DNA of 64,000 bases from Acetomicrobium hydrogeniformans ATCC BAA-1850 (lineage in GTDB: Bacteria > Synergistota > Synergistia > Synergistales > Acetomicrobiaceae), in the NCBI RefSeq assembly GCF_000160455.2, contig NZ_ACJX03000001.1, positions 1,994,001 through 2,058,000 on the forward strand, in the 5' to 3' direction. Shown in pieces: positions 1-8,853 of the stretch. The notes beneath the pieces were generated by a model. It was not told where the DNA came from and did no database searches. It saw nothing but the letters and a program-made list of their open reading frames with translations. The position numbers and the translations under genes were made by a program. The number at the start of each line of letters is the position of its first letter. The first letter of the stretch is position 1.

Positions 1-1421
1 TTTCCCAAGGATTCGATAGTTTTCTCAATGTTTTTAACGACCTCATCTGCTTTGTCTCGCCTACCTGCCCACCATGCGGGAGCACCGCAGCACCCGAGCA
101 TTATGCCAACATGGCCGTCGAACGTCTCCTTTAGAAAGTTTGCGACTCTTTCTGTCTGATCCGGCATGGCGCCGCTCAACTGACAACCGGGAAAGAAGAT
201 GGCCTGCGTCGTCTTTGCTCCGCTTCTAAATCCGGACGACCTTGGAGAGTTGGCGTGTTCCATATCGAGGAGTGCAAACTCATGCACTGATGGCGGCATT
301 ATGTTTTGTTCCACCATTTGCTCTCGCGCGAAGCGACACAGGTCAGCCATCGAAAAATCGTTGGGGCAAAGGACCTCGCAAAGTCCGCAAAGCGAACAGG
401 AATTTATCATTTTATTGGCGCTGTGGGTGCCTTGGACTATTGCGAAATTGTTATATATTTGCCTGGCGTATACCTTCGGATAACCCTTATATTTTTCCAA
501 GAAAGCACATTCGTGCACGCAATATAGGCACTCGCACTTGATACAGCGTTTCGCTTCTTCTATAGGGTCATCTCGGGGAGAAAGGGATCGTACCCCCTCA
601 AGTGGGGTATAAAGTTTCGTAAGGACTGAGAACTCCTTTTCCCTTCCCGACAGTAGAGATGTTCCCTGCAGGTAACGGTCTATAGTGTTTGCTGCTCTCT
701 TGCCGTCAGCCGACTCCCAAACAGGCGAAGGTTTATCGCTACGAGGAAAACCGCCGGCAAACAGTCCTTTAATGGAAGTTTCATAGGTTTGGGGGTTTAT
801 TTCTTTATTGTCTACTCTATCTGACCAATCGGGGTCGTCAATGCCTATATAAACAGCATTTCCCTCTTCAATATCACTTCTTATTGGGTCTTTTTCTTGA
901 GACCGCGTTATTCCCATTTGAATTAAGGTTTTCCAAGCATTGACAAGAATTTCTTGAGGTAAAACTTCCTCCGGTAAGGATAAAAGTCTTCCGCCGAGAA
1001 TTTCACCGTTAAATACCATTTGTACAGTATAACCCTTTCTTGCAAGCTCAAAGGCGCAGGTTAACGAAGAAAGTCCACTGCCGTAAACGGTGACAGACTT
1101 TACCTTTGAAGGAAGGCGAAGTAGCATTCCCATATCCTTGGAGTTTTCAAGACAAAATCGTTCAAGTCTTCCGATAGCAATAGAACCTCCCTTTTGAGAT
1201 AGGATGCAGGCATCTTCACCGGGATGATCGCAGATTCTGCCAAGAATGTCTGGCAGGGGCATCGACCTTGAAAGTATTTTCCTCGATTCGTCGAATTGTT
1301 CCTGCCCTATAGCTGCGCAAAGGGACCTTACGTCTACTTTAAGAGGACATGCAGCCTGACAATAAGGAAGTTCCTCTTGGATACAGCGTTGTTCGAAATT
1401 GGTTAAGTCAAGGCGTTCCAT
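1..1421 (-). CDS. FAD/NAD(P)-binding Fe-S oxidoreductase with CCG domain (3' end outside window)
   Basis: The frame is open from an ATG at 1421, preceded by GGAGGAAG, to the window edge, giving 473 codons. The N-terminus carries a Cys cluster (CIQEELPYCQAACP), as in glutamate-synthase small-subunit-like flavoproteins. A Rossmann dinucleotide fold (VYGSGLSSLTCAFELA) lies near residue 120. About residues 300-370 hold two ferredoxin-like clusters (CIKCECLYC; CSLCGLCEVLCP). The end enters a CCG domain of the heterodisulfide-reductase type (GCQLSGAM...GCCGAPAW). It lies just downstream of mop on the same strand, so it is probably the electron-transfer partner that moves electrons between the molybdenum hydroxylase and pyridine nucleotide or another carrier. 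The partner role is inferred; the domains are visible. The C-terminus is missing only because of the window boundary. Confidence 0.8.
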   Translation of the reverse strand, partial: MERLDLTNFEQRCIQEELPYCQAACPLKVDVRSLCAAIGQEQFDESRKILSRSMPLPDILGRICDHPGEDACILSQKGGSIAIGRLERFCLENSKDMGMLLRLPSKVKSVTVYGSGLSSLTCAFELARKGYTVQMVFNGEILGGRLLSLPEEVLPQEILVNAWKTLIQMGITRSQEKDPIRSDIEEGNAVYIGIDDPDWSDRVDNKEINPQTYETSIKGLFAGGFPRSDKPSPVWESADGKRAANTIDRYLQGTSLLSGREKEFSVLTKLYTPLEGVRSLSPRDDPIEEAKRCIKCECLYCVHECAFLEKYKGYPKVYARQIYNNFAIVQGTHSANKMINSCSLCGLCEVLCPNDFSMADLCRFAREQMVEQNIMPPSVHEFALLDMEHANSPRSSGFRSGAKTTQAIFFPGCQLSGAMPDQTERVANFLKETFDGHVGIMLGCCGAPAWWAGRRDKADEVVKNIEKTIESLG

Positions 1422-1452
1422 AAGCTCTCTTCCTCCTCAAATGCTTGAACAT

Positions 1453-1486
1453 GCTCACCCAAGGTTTGAATAAATCTTGGGTGAGC
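1453..1486 (-). terminator. Hairpin between mop and the Fe-S oxidoreductase gene
   Basis: An 11-bp perfect stem (GCTCACCCAAG / CTTGGGTGAGC) with a 12-nt loop fills the gap between the two genes. No T-run follows on the minus strand, so it is more likely a partial terminator or an mRNA-stabilising element than a full stop. Confidence 0.45.
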
Positions 1487-1504
1487 GCTCATTAACACTT
1501 CTTC

Positions 1505-4234
1505 TTAGACATATTCGCCTTTGAGGCCGGCGAGTATCTTTTCGGGTTTGGCAGGCAGACGGTGGACCCTGACTCCGCAGGCGTTGTAAATGGCGTTTCC
1601 TATAGCGGCATGGGGGCTTGTGAGGGGTAATTCTCCTACTCCTGCAGCTCCAAAGGGGCCAAACTCCCGGGGGTAATTTTCGAAGTAGACTATCTCTATG
1701 TCATCTGGGAGATCCTTAGCGTAGGGGAACCCTCCCCCGATGAGGGAAGAATGCCTTTTAATATCCTCAAAGTCCTCCGATAGAGCAAGTCCGATTCCCT
1801 GGGCGATCCCTCCGTAAATCTGGCCATCGGTCACCAGGCGGTTATTGACTTTTCCGATATCAGCCATCAAGGTCATCTTGTCCACGGCAACCTTGCCTGT
1901 TTCGGTATTAACCGAAACCTCGGCAAGAAAGACTCCATACATATAGACGACGAAGGGCCTTCCCTGACCCTTTTCGTCGCAGGGAACGCCTGGAACTGAA
2001 TATTTACCAACGTACTTCAACGGTTTACCGGCACTGACGGCTTCGGCGTAGTTCATATATGTCCCATCGGGCTTCCGTAGGGATTTGAGCATTTCAGAAC
2101 AAGCGATCCGAATGGCGCTGCCGGTCAAGACCTGTGAGCGCGATCCGCCGGCAGGTCCCGAGTTAGGTGACTTTGACGTATCAGGCCAGGTGAAGTGTAT
2201 TCTGTCAGGCTTAATGCCCATTGGACGCAGCGCTTCATGGGCCGTTCCCACCACGCCCATATCGGCTCCTTGGCCATGATCTTCCCATGCTTGAACGATG
2301 GTGACAGTATCATCGGGATTCAGAACAGCCCAAGCCTCGGAGCTGTCGGGGCCGTCAAGGCCGCAGCCGTAGCAGGCCAGTGAAAGACCAACGCCTTTTT
2401 TGATCTTATCGGTGGATTCCTTCTTAGCCCTTTCTTTTGCCTCCTCGTACCTCGGCTTGATGGCTTCAAGCATCTCAGGATAGCTGAAGACCTCAGGTTC
2501 CTGCCCGCTCGGATTTGTGGAACCCGGACGATAGCAATTCTTGTAGCGTATCTCCCATGGGTCCATGCCGATTTTTTCGGCCAGTTCGTCAATGAGAGAT
2601 TCCGAAGAGAAAAGGGATTGCGGAGAACCGTAAGCCCTGAAGGCTGAACCCCAAGCATGGTTGGTGCAGACCGTCTGTCCTCTACCCCTGATGTTGGGGA
2701 TGTTGTAGCCTGCTCCCATGAACTGTGCGCCCCTGAGCGTGAGCAAATCCCCAAACTCCGAGTAAGGCCCGTGGTCCACTATGTAGTCCGTTTCCATGGC
2801 AAGGAGTTTGCCTTCATCGTCGGCAGCGAACTTGATATTCACAAAGAAAGGAGATCGCTTTCCAGTGTAAGTCATGTGTTGGAAGTAATTGTACCGGAGG
2901 AAACAGGGTTTGCCCGTCGCAAGGGTAGCTGCTCCAACCAGCGCTTCCATGGTCGGGCTGAACTTGTATCCAAAGGTGCCGCCCATGGGGTTCGATACGA
3001 GCGCAATTTTATCGGGCTCTAACCCGAGACCAGGAGCTATCATAAATAGATGTAGATGAGCGCCAATGGTCTTGGAGTGAATCTTTAGAACGCCGTTGTC
3101 GTCAATGTAGGCGAAACCGACGTCCGGTTCTATTGTCATGTGAGGCTGTCTTTGCACGTAGAAATCGTCTTCCGCGACATATGGGGCCTTCTCAAAGATG
3201 GGGGCCGTGGGCTCACCTTTCTCCAGGTTTTGGACGTAGTAGACGTTTGGCGTGCCTGGATGGATCTCAAGGGCGTCTTCGGCCATGGCTACCGGAGCGC
3301 TCATGTAGGCAGGAAGCACTTCTAGGTCGACCTTTACTTTTTCTGCAGCAGCACAGGCGTTTTCGTAGGTATCAGCACAGACGATCGCTATGGCATCTCC
3401 AAACTGGAAGACCTTTTCATCGCAAAGTATCGGGCGATCCCATCCGTCTCCCTTATTGGTCGGGAATGTGATGAGCCCTGTTATGCGATTTCTGCCCTTA
3501 ATATCCTTGTGTGTAACCACTTTGTAAACACCTGGCATCTTTTCGGCCTCGGAAGTATCGATGCTTTTGATATTGGCGTGGCTCACCGTTGCCTGTACAA
3601 GCGCCAGTTGCAGCGTGTTCTTTGGCATCTTAAGCCCAAGGTCAGCACCGTAATCCAGCGTACCTGTGGCTTTGGCCACAGCAGTGGGTCTTGGGTAGGT
3701 TGTGCCCCAAATTTTTCCGTCTTTAGGCATCTTGAACTCCAGCTCCGACTCGTCCATCTCTCCCCTAAGGACTTTAGCTGCATCCATGACAGCGTTGATT
3801 ATGGGGATGTATCCTGTGCAACGACATGCATTGCGGTTCTTGTGGAACCACTCCCTAACTTCTTCGCGTGTTGGAGAGGGGTTGCTGTCTAAAAGGACCT
3901 TGGCCGAGATTATGAAACCAGGATTGCAGAAACCGCACTGTGTTACCCCGTGCTTAACAAAGGCCTTCTGGATTGGATGCATCTTTTGAGGTGCGCCAAT
4001 TCCTTCGATGGTAGTTATGGAATCTCCCTCGTTGAGCTTATCGACCTTAAAGATACAGGAACGAACAAGTTTGCCATTCAGGATTACGTAACATGAACCA
4101 CATTGTCCAGTCCCGCAACCGACCTTCGTTCCCGTCAAGTCTAACTGCTCACGCAAAACCTTTGCCAATGAGTCCTTGCCATCGACTATAATGTTGCGTT
4201 CTACCCCATTGACAAAAAAATGCTTTTGGATCAT
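1505..4234 (-). CDS. mop: Molybdenum-dependent aldehyde oxidoreductase (MOP type)
   Basis: The 909-residue protein matches the Desulfovibrio gigas aldehyde oxidoreductase (907 residues, recalled sequence) along its whole length. The N-terminal [2Fe-2S] domain has Cys40/45/48/60, and the second cluster domain has Cys100/103/137/139, the same positions as in D. gigas. The large molybdopterin-cytosine-dinucleotide domain follows with no FAD domain. The C-terminal GVGELPLTSPHAA motif contains the catalytic Glu. It oxidises aldehydes to carboxylic acids in the cytoplasm and passes electrons through the Fe-S centres to ferredoxin, flavodoxin or a partner, here probably the downstream flavoprotein. 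In an amino-acid fermenter the substrates could be aldehydes from Strecker-type or 2-oxoacid metabolism (inference). The start has AAGGAGTGA upstream. A Moco-type riboswitch leader precedes the gene. Confidence 0.93.
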   Translation of the reverse strand: MIQKHFFVNGVERNIIVDGKDSLAKVLREQLDLTGTKVGCGTGQCGSCYVILNGKLVRSCIFKVDKLNEGDSITTIEGIGAPQKMHPIQKAFVKHGVTQCGFCNPGFIISAKVLLDSNPSPTREEVREWFHKNRNACRCTGYIPIINAVMDAAKVLRGEMDESELEFKMPKDGKIWGTTYPRPTAVAKATGTLDYGADLGLKMPKNTLQLALVQATVSHANIKSIDTSEAEKMPGVYKVVTHKDIKGRNRITGLITFPTNKGDGWDRPILCDEKVFQFGDAIAIVCADTYENACAAAEKVKVDLEVLPAYMSAPVAMAEDALEIHPGTPNVYYVQNLEKGEPTAPIFEKAPYVAEDDFYVQRQPHMTIEPDVGFAYIDDNGVLKIHSKTIGAHLHLFMIAPGLGLEPDKIALVSNPMGGTFGYKFSPTMEALVGAATLATGKPCFLRYNYFQHMTYTGKRSPFFVNIKFAADDEGKLLAMETDYIVDHGPYSEFGDLLTLRGAQFMGAGYNIPNIRGRGQTVCTNHAWGSAFRAYGSPQSLFSSESLIDELAEKIGMDPWEIRYKNCYRPGSTNPSGQEPEVFSYPEMLEAIKPRYEEAKERAKKESTDKIKKGVGLSLACYGCGLDGPDSSEAWAVLNPDDTVTIVQAWEDHGQGADMGVVGTAHEALRPMGIKPDRIHFTWPDTSKSPNSGPAGGSRSQVLTGSAIRIACSEMLKSLRKPDGTYMNYAEAVSAGKPLKYVGKYSVPGVPCDEKGQGRPFVVYMYGVFLAEVSVNTETGKVAVDKMTLMADIGKVNNRLVTDGQIYGGIAQGIGLALSEDFEDIKRHSSLIGGGFPYAKDLPDDIEIVYFENYPREFGPFGAAGVGELPLTSPHAAIGNAIYNACGVRVHRLPAKPEKILAGLKGEYV

Positions 4235-4522
4235 TTCATATCACTCCTTCTCTTTCATCACGCAGCATCATCCAATTTCATCTAAAACAAATAGAGTAAG
4301 GGAATTTTCGACACTTTATACACTCTTGCAGTTTTTGCACGTCCGCACTCACATGAAATCTAAGAAAAATTCTTGACGATTGACGACCCTATACAACTAC
4401 TGACTGTTAAAAGTGATTTTTTGCTATCACCTCTTTCGTGAATAAGTACTTGGGTGCCGGTGAGGTATAAAGATAGTTCAAGGAATGTTTATCTCTGACG
4501 GGATTTCGCGGATGCCTATACT

Positions 4523-4557
4523 AAAAAACTACCCCCTTCCTTCTGGGAAGGGGGTAG
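4523..4557 (-). terminator. Intrinsic terminator in the mop leader (expression platform)
   Basis: A perfect 12-bp stem (CTACCCCCTTCC with its complement, 5-nt loop) is followed on the minus strand by six T residues at 4528-4523. It sits just 3' of the riboswitch-like fold and about 290 bp before mop, where a transcriptional riboswitch would place its regulated terminator. It is too far from the upstream operon, and on the wrong side of the mop promoter, to be that operon's only terminator. Confidence 0.75.
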
Positions 4558-4568
4558 AAATATCACTT

Positions 4569-4661
4569 CCTCCTTTCCAGACGGGAGGCCTTTTCGTTTC
4601 CAAAAAGACCCTTTTGGTCAATGCTCATAGGCAATTGCCCTTAGAAACATTGACTCGGAGG
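4569..4661 (-). promoter_or_regulatory. Moco (molybdenum cofactor) riboswitch-like leader of mop
   Basis: Read on the minus strand, CCTCC (4661-4657) pairs with GGAGG (4573-4569) as P1, and GTCAATG (4654-4648) pairs with CATTGAC (4623-4617) as P2. GGTCTTTT pairs with AAAAGGCC (4610-4587) as P3, closed by a GAAA tetraloop. The 3' segment GCCTCCCGTCTGGAAAGG closely resembles the conserved 3' half of the E. coli moaA Moco RNA as I recall it. A P3 arm is said to mark Moco rather than the tungsten-cofactor variants. With a promoter upstream, a terminator downstream and a molybdoenzyme as target, cofactor-dependent control is the best reading. The covariance model was not run. Confidence 0.78.
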
Positions 4662-4695
4662 CTACATAAATACAACCTTATCATTTCTATCACAA

Positions 4696-4724
4696 ATCAT
4701 ACTAAATATAAAAATAAATGTCAA
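4696..4724 (-). promoter_or_regulatory. Sigma70-type promoter of the mop leader
   Basis: TTGACA (4724-4719) and TATGAT (4701-4696) are separated by 17 bp on the minus strand. Transcription would start near 4689, roughly 30 nt before the riboswitch P1 arm. The remaining leader, 4235-4522, shows only a weak 5-bp hairpin near 4410-4430 and no gene. Confidence 0.75.
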
Positions 4725-4855
4725 TTAAATTAGTCGTCTGACGTAAAATCAAAGTGAAACAGCACTCATGCTTCATTTGACATGTCGAAAGTTTTATAAT
4801 TTGCCCTTTTCTAATTGTTTAAAGATCTATTAATTCTTTAAATACGCAAACGGCT

Positions 4856-5302
4856 TTAAATCTCCCCGATGATCTTCAAGACCACCTGTGCGATGACGGT
4901 GGAACCAACGTATGTACCTATGAAAACGACAAAGGATACAATTAAAATTCTCCACCCCGTCTTTTTTAGTGTACCCAAATCTTTCCCAATGGAAATGCCC
5001 GCGTATGCAAGTATCGGCGTAGCTAGTGCTAAAAAATTAACTTTTTGAGCCCAGGCATTAAATATAGCCGAACCGGGAAATCCCGGAATGGTAATTATGC
5101 ATCCTATGGTGACTATGTAGGCAACAGCGGGGATTTTAACGGGAATTATCTTTGAACATATGACTCCAAGTATGCTGATAGCGATCAAAAAAACCATCCC
5201 CGGAATGGCCTCAATCATCGGAATGTTAGCTCCAACAAAATTACCTACTAAGGTGATAATACCAATAATTATAAGGACAACTAGAACTTCTCCAGTCTTC
5301 AT
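4856..5302 (-). CDS. Small integral membrane protein, partner of the DUF3100 protein
   Basis: The 148-residue protein is almost entirely hydrophobic, with about four to five membrane segments and a short cytoplasmic-type charged stretch (GKDLGTLKKTGWR) near residue 110. It begins three bases after the DUF3100 gene stops and has a good ribosome site (GGAGGG), so it is translated from the same mRNA. The pairing of a large and a small membrane protein suggests a two-subunit transporter or exporter. Its family is not recognised with certainty. Location next to an M20 amidohydrolase and glyA points to amino-acid or acylated amino-acid movement (inference). Confidence 0.7.
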   Translation of the reverse strand: MKTGEVLVVLIIIGIITLVGNFVGANIPMIEAIPGMVFLIAISILGVICSKIIPVKIPAVAYIVTIGCIITIPGFPGSAIFNAWAQKVNFLALATPILAYAGISIGKDLGTLKKTGWRILIVSFVVFIGTYVGSTVIAQVVLKIIGEI

Positions 5303-5305
5303 AGG

Positions 5306-6121
5306 CTAACCCTCCTTAACGGCAGATGTGCTTGGATAAGTGCCATATTTGATTTTATAGAATTTCTGATACATCCACTCTGTCATAGGTAAGGCCAACC
5401 ATAAAGACATATATACGCCGTCCAGACCGCTTAACATGTTGCTTGCAGCTCCCAGGGCCTGGATTTTATCGGCTATTTCCGGAAACATGGCGCTCAAGGC
5501 GCCAACGGAAGCTGTCATCATGCTTGCGCTTCCTATCCCGGAGGCCATGGCTAAGGCTAAAGGGTGAAAAATTCCAATTGCAGCAGTGAATGTCGCCATT
5601 AGTCCAAAGAAAATAGTCCCAAAGACTGTTCCGCAGATGTAAACTCCCATGACACCTCTTCCTTCAGGGGTATCCAGTCCATACACATCTCCAATTAAGG
5701 CTACATTTGGCTCCCTTGCTATCGAATGGGCAGCTCCTATAGTTTCTCTTCTTAGCCCTAAGTACACAGCTATAGGTACACCCACAAAAAGGGTACCCAG
5801 GTTTCCAAGTTCTTGTAATATTAAAGCAGGACTTGTCCTAAGTATCATCGGGATGTTTGGGCCGACTGTAGTTCCATATTTTGCCATCAACAACATTAAG
5901 GTTACTCCGACTAAACTTCCGGCATCTACCATATCCTTATGGCTGGCCAATTTTAAGAATTTGGGACCGAGAAAAATACCCATGATAAGTGCATATAACA
6001 TTGGCAATAAAACAATTTTCCCCGGTCCGATGGCAAATGAGAAAGCACCAATCCACTCGGCTATTATTACCAATATCAGTGCGAGAAAATGAATTTTCCA
6101 ATTTTTTATCGCCGCAAGCAT
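5306..6121 (-). CDS. DUF3100-type membrane protein, putative transporter
   Basis: The 271-residue protein has roughly eight hydrophobic segments and resembles the DUF3100 family. The C-terminal half contains a small-residue-rich helix pair (GIGSASMMTASVGALSAMFPE) like those of LrgB/LysO-type carriers, which supports a transport role without proving one. The start has GAGGAGG at good distance. It is third in the operon glyA, M20 amidohydrolase, DUF3100, small membrane protein, with gaps of 15, 34 and 3 bp. The context suggests that the pair imports or exports an amino-acid derivative processed by the neighbouring amidohydrolase. Substrate and direction are not known. Confidence 0.72.
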   Translation of the reverse strand: MLAAIKNWKIHFLALILVIIAEWIGAFSFAIGPGKIVLLPMLYALIMGIFLGPKFLKLASHKDMVDAGSLVGVTLMLLMAKYGTTVGPNIPMILRTSPALILQELGNLGTLFVGVPIAVYLGLRRETIGAAHSIAREPNVALIGDVYGLDTPEGRGVMGVYICGTVFGTIFFGLMATFTAAIGIFHPLALAMASGIGSASMMTASVGALSAMFPEIADKIQALGAASNMLSGLDGVYMSLWLALPMTEWMYQKFYKIKYGTYPSTSAVKEG

Positions 6122-6155
6122 GCAAGTTTCCTCCTCTTAGATGTTTTATGGATAA

Positions 6156-7355
6156 TTATTGTAGTTGATTACCCAGTTTTTCCAAAGCAATAACAACAGA
6201 CACTGCAAAAAGCGCAGCTCCTCTCCAAAGGGAATCCTCATCTGCTTTGAAATGCGGACTGTGCCATGGGTGCATAGCATCTATATCGGGATTGCCCACG
6301 CCCAACCAAAAATAACATCCAGGAACTATTTTCTGATATAGCGCAAAATCCTCACCTCCCATCGAGGGAATTGGTTCCACTATTCCGTCTTTGCCAAACA
6401 CTTCCAAGGCTGCCTTAGTAACTATTTCTGTAGCATTAGGATGATTAATGACGGGAGGGAGATCTCTGCGATAATTAAATTCGACCTCACAACCCAAGCT
6501 CGAGGCCGTATGTTCTACCGTCCTCTTCATTAAACCTTCGATCATATTGCGAAGTTTCTCGTCGAATGTCCTTACTGTGCCAGCAAGCTTTACCTCATCG
6601 GGAATGACGTTGTTTGCCATTCCGCCATTTATGCTTCCAAAGCTTATGACCGCTGCCTTTTGGGGATCTACGCTTCTACTTACAATAGTCTGCAGGTTCA
6701 TGACTATAGAAGAAGCACATACTATAGGATCAATTATCCTATGGGGATAGGCAGCGTGACCTCCCCTTCCTTTGACTGTTAGGAAAGTAGAATCTACAGC
6801 AGCCATTAGAGGCCCCTCTTTTATTCCCACCTTACCCACGGGGATTTCCGGGTTGTTATGCAAACCGAAGATCATGGATACCTTGGGATCTTCGAGTGCA
6901 CCATCGTCTATCATGGCCTTCGCACCCATATTTATTTCCTCCGCAGGCTGAAAGAGGATTTTGATATTTCCCTGAAGATTATCCTTAAAAGAAGCCAATA
7001 TCTTAGCAGCGCCCAATGCGCAGGTTACGTGCAAGTCGTGCCCGCAGGCGTGCATCACTCCGTCGTTTTTCGAAGCATAGGGAAGATCTGTCATTTCATT
7101 TACGGGAAGGGCATCCATATCAGCTCTCAACGCAACTGTAGGGCCGTTGCTCGTACATTTTAATAACGCAACAACTCCTGTTTTGCCAACGTTTTCTTTT
7201 ACTTCATATCCCAATTCCCTCATGTAATCAGCAATTTTCTTTGCCGTCTCGAATTCCTTAAAACTGAGCTCGGGATATTGATGAAAATCCCTTCGTAAAT
7301 TTTTTAGCTCTTCAGACAAATTTTTACTGAGCTTTATAATTTCATCCACATACAT
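6156..7355 (-). CDS. M20-family amidohydrolase (N-acyl amino acid / aminoacylase type)
   Basis: The 399-residue zinc-dependent hydrolase has the M20D pattern: HQYPEL near residue 27, an RADMDALP metal/catalytic segment near 80, HACGHD near 103-108 and PAEE near 138-141. Family members release amino acids from N-acyl or peptide-like amides (hippurate, IAA-amino acids, N-acetyl amino acids). No signal peptide is present, so it acts in the cytoplasm. The ATG at 7355 is preferred over the upstream TTG because AGGGAGAGG is correctly spaced from it. It sits between glyA and the DUF3100 transporter genes, suggesting hydrolysis of an imported conjugate. The exact substrate cannot be read from sequence. 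Confidence 0.88.
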   Translation of the reverse strand: MYVDEIIKLSKNLSEELKNLRRDFHQYPELSFKEFETAKKIADYMRELGYEVKENVGKTGVVALLKCTSNGPTVALRADMDALPVNEMTDLPYASKNDGVMHACGHDLHVTCALGAAKILASFKDNLQGNIKILFQPAEEINMGAKAMIDDGALEDPKVSMIFGLHNNPEIPVGKVGIKEGPLMAAVDSTFLTVKGRGGHAAYPHRIIDPIVCASSIVMNLQTIVSRSVDPQKAAVISFGSINGGMANNVIPDEVKLAGTVRTFDEKLRNMIEGLMKRTVEHTASSLGCEVEFNYRRDLPPVINHPNATEIVTKAALEVFGKDGIVEPIPSMGGEDFALYQKIVPGCYFWLGVGNPDIDAMHPWHSPHFKADEDSLWRGAALFAVSVVIALEKLGNQLQ

Positions 7356-7376
7356 ATTCAACCTCTCCCTTGTTTG

Positions 7377-8642
7377 TTATTTGTTCGCGCGTAAGGCAAG
7401 CTCTGTTTTGGTCATGTAAAGTGGATGAGCCATACAAATGTCGCGCACTTCGTGCTTAAAGACGGTGATATCAGCCTCGTCATTGCTTTCTAGTACCTTT
7501 ACGACGAGCTCTGCCACTCTGCCAGTGTTACTTTCGTCAAAGCCCCTGCTGGTGACAGCGGCAAGCCCTATGCGAATTCCGCTTGTGACCGTTGGCTTCT
7601 CGGGGTCGTAGGGTATCATGTTTTTGTTGACTGTTATGCCAACCCTTTCGAGCTTGCTCTCAGCCTGAGCGCCCGTCATTTTCTTGCTTCTTAAGTCGAC
7701 CAGCATGAGGTGGTTATCTGTACCTCCGGAGACTATGTCAAATCCGTGAGTTTTTAGCACATCTGCCATGACCTTTGCGTTTTTGACGATCTGGGCGCTG
7801 TAAGCCTTAAATTCTTCCGTCATGGCAAGCTTAAATGTCAGCGCCTTGGCAGCCATTATCTGAGGGATTGGGCCTCCCTGTATCCCCGGGAAGATGGCCT
7901 TGTCTATGCTTTGAGCGAACTCCTTTTTGCACAGTATGTTTCCCCCGCGAGCTCCTCGAAGGGTCTTGGTCGTAGTAAAGGTAACGAAATCGGCGTAAGG
8001 AACGGGAGAAGGATGGACTCCGCCGGCAACAAGCCCCGCTATATGGGCCATATCGACCATGAGGTAAGCTCCAACCTTTTTTGCGATCTCAAAGAAGCGC
8101 TTGAAATCTATTATTCTCGAGTAGGCGCTTGCCCCGGCTATTATTAACTTGGGTTTTACCTCGCAGGCAATGCGCTCTACTTCATCGTAATCAATCAATC
8201 CAGTATCTTTGTCGACGCCGTAGCTATGGGACTCGAAAAACTTACCCGAAATGCTAACGGAAGCTCCGTGAGACAGATGTCCTCCGTGGCTCAGGTTCAT
8301 GCCAAGCATCTTATCTCCAGGATTAAGCACTGCCATGAATACTGCAAGATTTGCGTTGACGCCCGAATGGGGCTGAACGTTAGCATGCTCAGCACCAAAC
8401 AACTTTTTAGCACGCTCGATCGCGAGGCTTTCTACGACGTCGATGAACTGACAACCTCCGTGATAGCGCTTGCCTGGATAGCCTTCGGCGTACTTGTTGG
8501 TCAGCAACGACCCTTGAGCTTCAAGTATAACTTCGGGAACGAAGTTCTCCGAGGCAATTAGCTCAATCGTCAGATTTTGCCGTTCCTTTTCCCCTTCTAT
8601 TGCCACAGCTAACTCCGGATCAATGAAGTGGATGAGGTCCAA
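7377..8642 (-). CDS. glyA: Serine hydroxymethyltransferase
   Basis: The protein is 421 residues from a TTG start at 8642, and the family is usually about 415-420. The open frame extends to 8672, but the strong ribosome site AGAGGAGG lies inside that extension and is spaced for the TTG, giving the usual start [12 protein letters not shown]. The PLP-lysine motif [19 protein letters not shown] and DMAHIAGL are present. It interconverts serine and glycine using tetrahydrofolate and supplies methylene-THF. With fhs and the formate channel in the same window it fits glycine/serine fermentation through one-carbon units. It is first gene of its operon and has its own promoter. Confidence 0.96.
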   Translation of the reverse strand: MDLIHFIDPELAVAIEGEKERQNLTIELIASENFVPEVILEAQGSLLTNKYAEGYPGKRYHGGCQFIDVVESLAIERAKKLFGAEHANVQPHSGVNANLAVFMAVLNPGDKMLGMNLSHGGHLSHGASVSISGKFFESHSYGVDKDTGLIDYDEVERIACEVKPKLIIAGASAYSRIIDFKRFFEIAKKVGAYLMVDMAHIAGLVAGGVHPSPVPYADFVTFTTTKTLRGARGGNILCKKEFAQSIDKAIFPGIQGGPIPQIMAAKALTFKLAMTEEFKAYSAQIVKNAKVMADVLKTHGFDIVSGGTDNHLMLVDLRSKKMTGAQAESKLERVGITVNKNMIPYDPEKPTVTSGIRIGLAAVTSRGFDESNTGRVAELVVKVLESNDEADITVFKHEVRDICMAHPLYMTKTELALRANK

Positions 8643-8713
8643 TGCAATTCTCCTCCTCTGTAATACGAACAATTTCTATTAATATGATAAAAATCTTTTT
8701 AATTATTAGTTGC

Positions 8714-8742
8714 ATGATAAGGGAAAAAACATGGCAGGTCAA
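8714..8742 (-). promoter_or_regulatory. Promoter of the glyA operon
   Basis: TTGACC (8742-8737), 17-bp spacer, TATCAT (8719-8714) on the minus strand, each hexamer one mismatch from consensus. It lies about 70 bp upstream of the chosen glyA start, in the AT-rich gap after the gntR gene. Confidence 0.65.
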
Positions 8743-8853
8743 TGATAGGAAGACATGATAATTTATAATTATTATTTTCACAAGCAAAACAAACTTTACT
8801 GTTAAATAATGTATATTGCAATTGAGGAGAAATGCGTTATTATTAATTTAAAC

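Noticed and set aside
199-541. Plus-strand frames over the first 1.4 kb
   Set aside because: They are antisense to the partial Fe-S flavoprotein gene, which has recognisable cluster motifs throughout.
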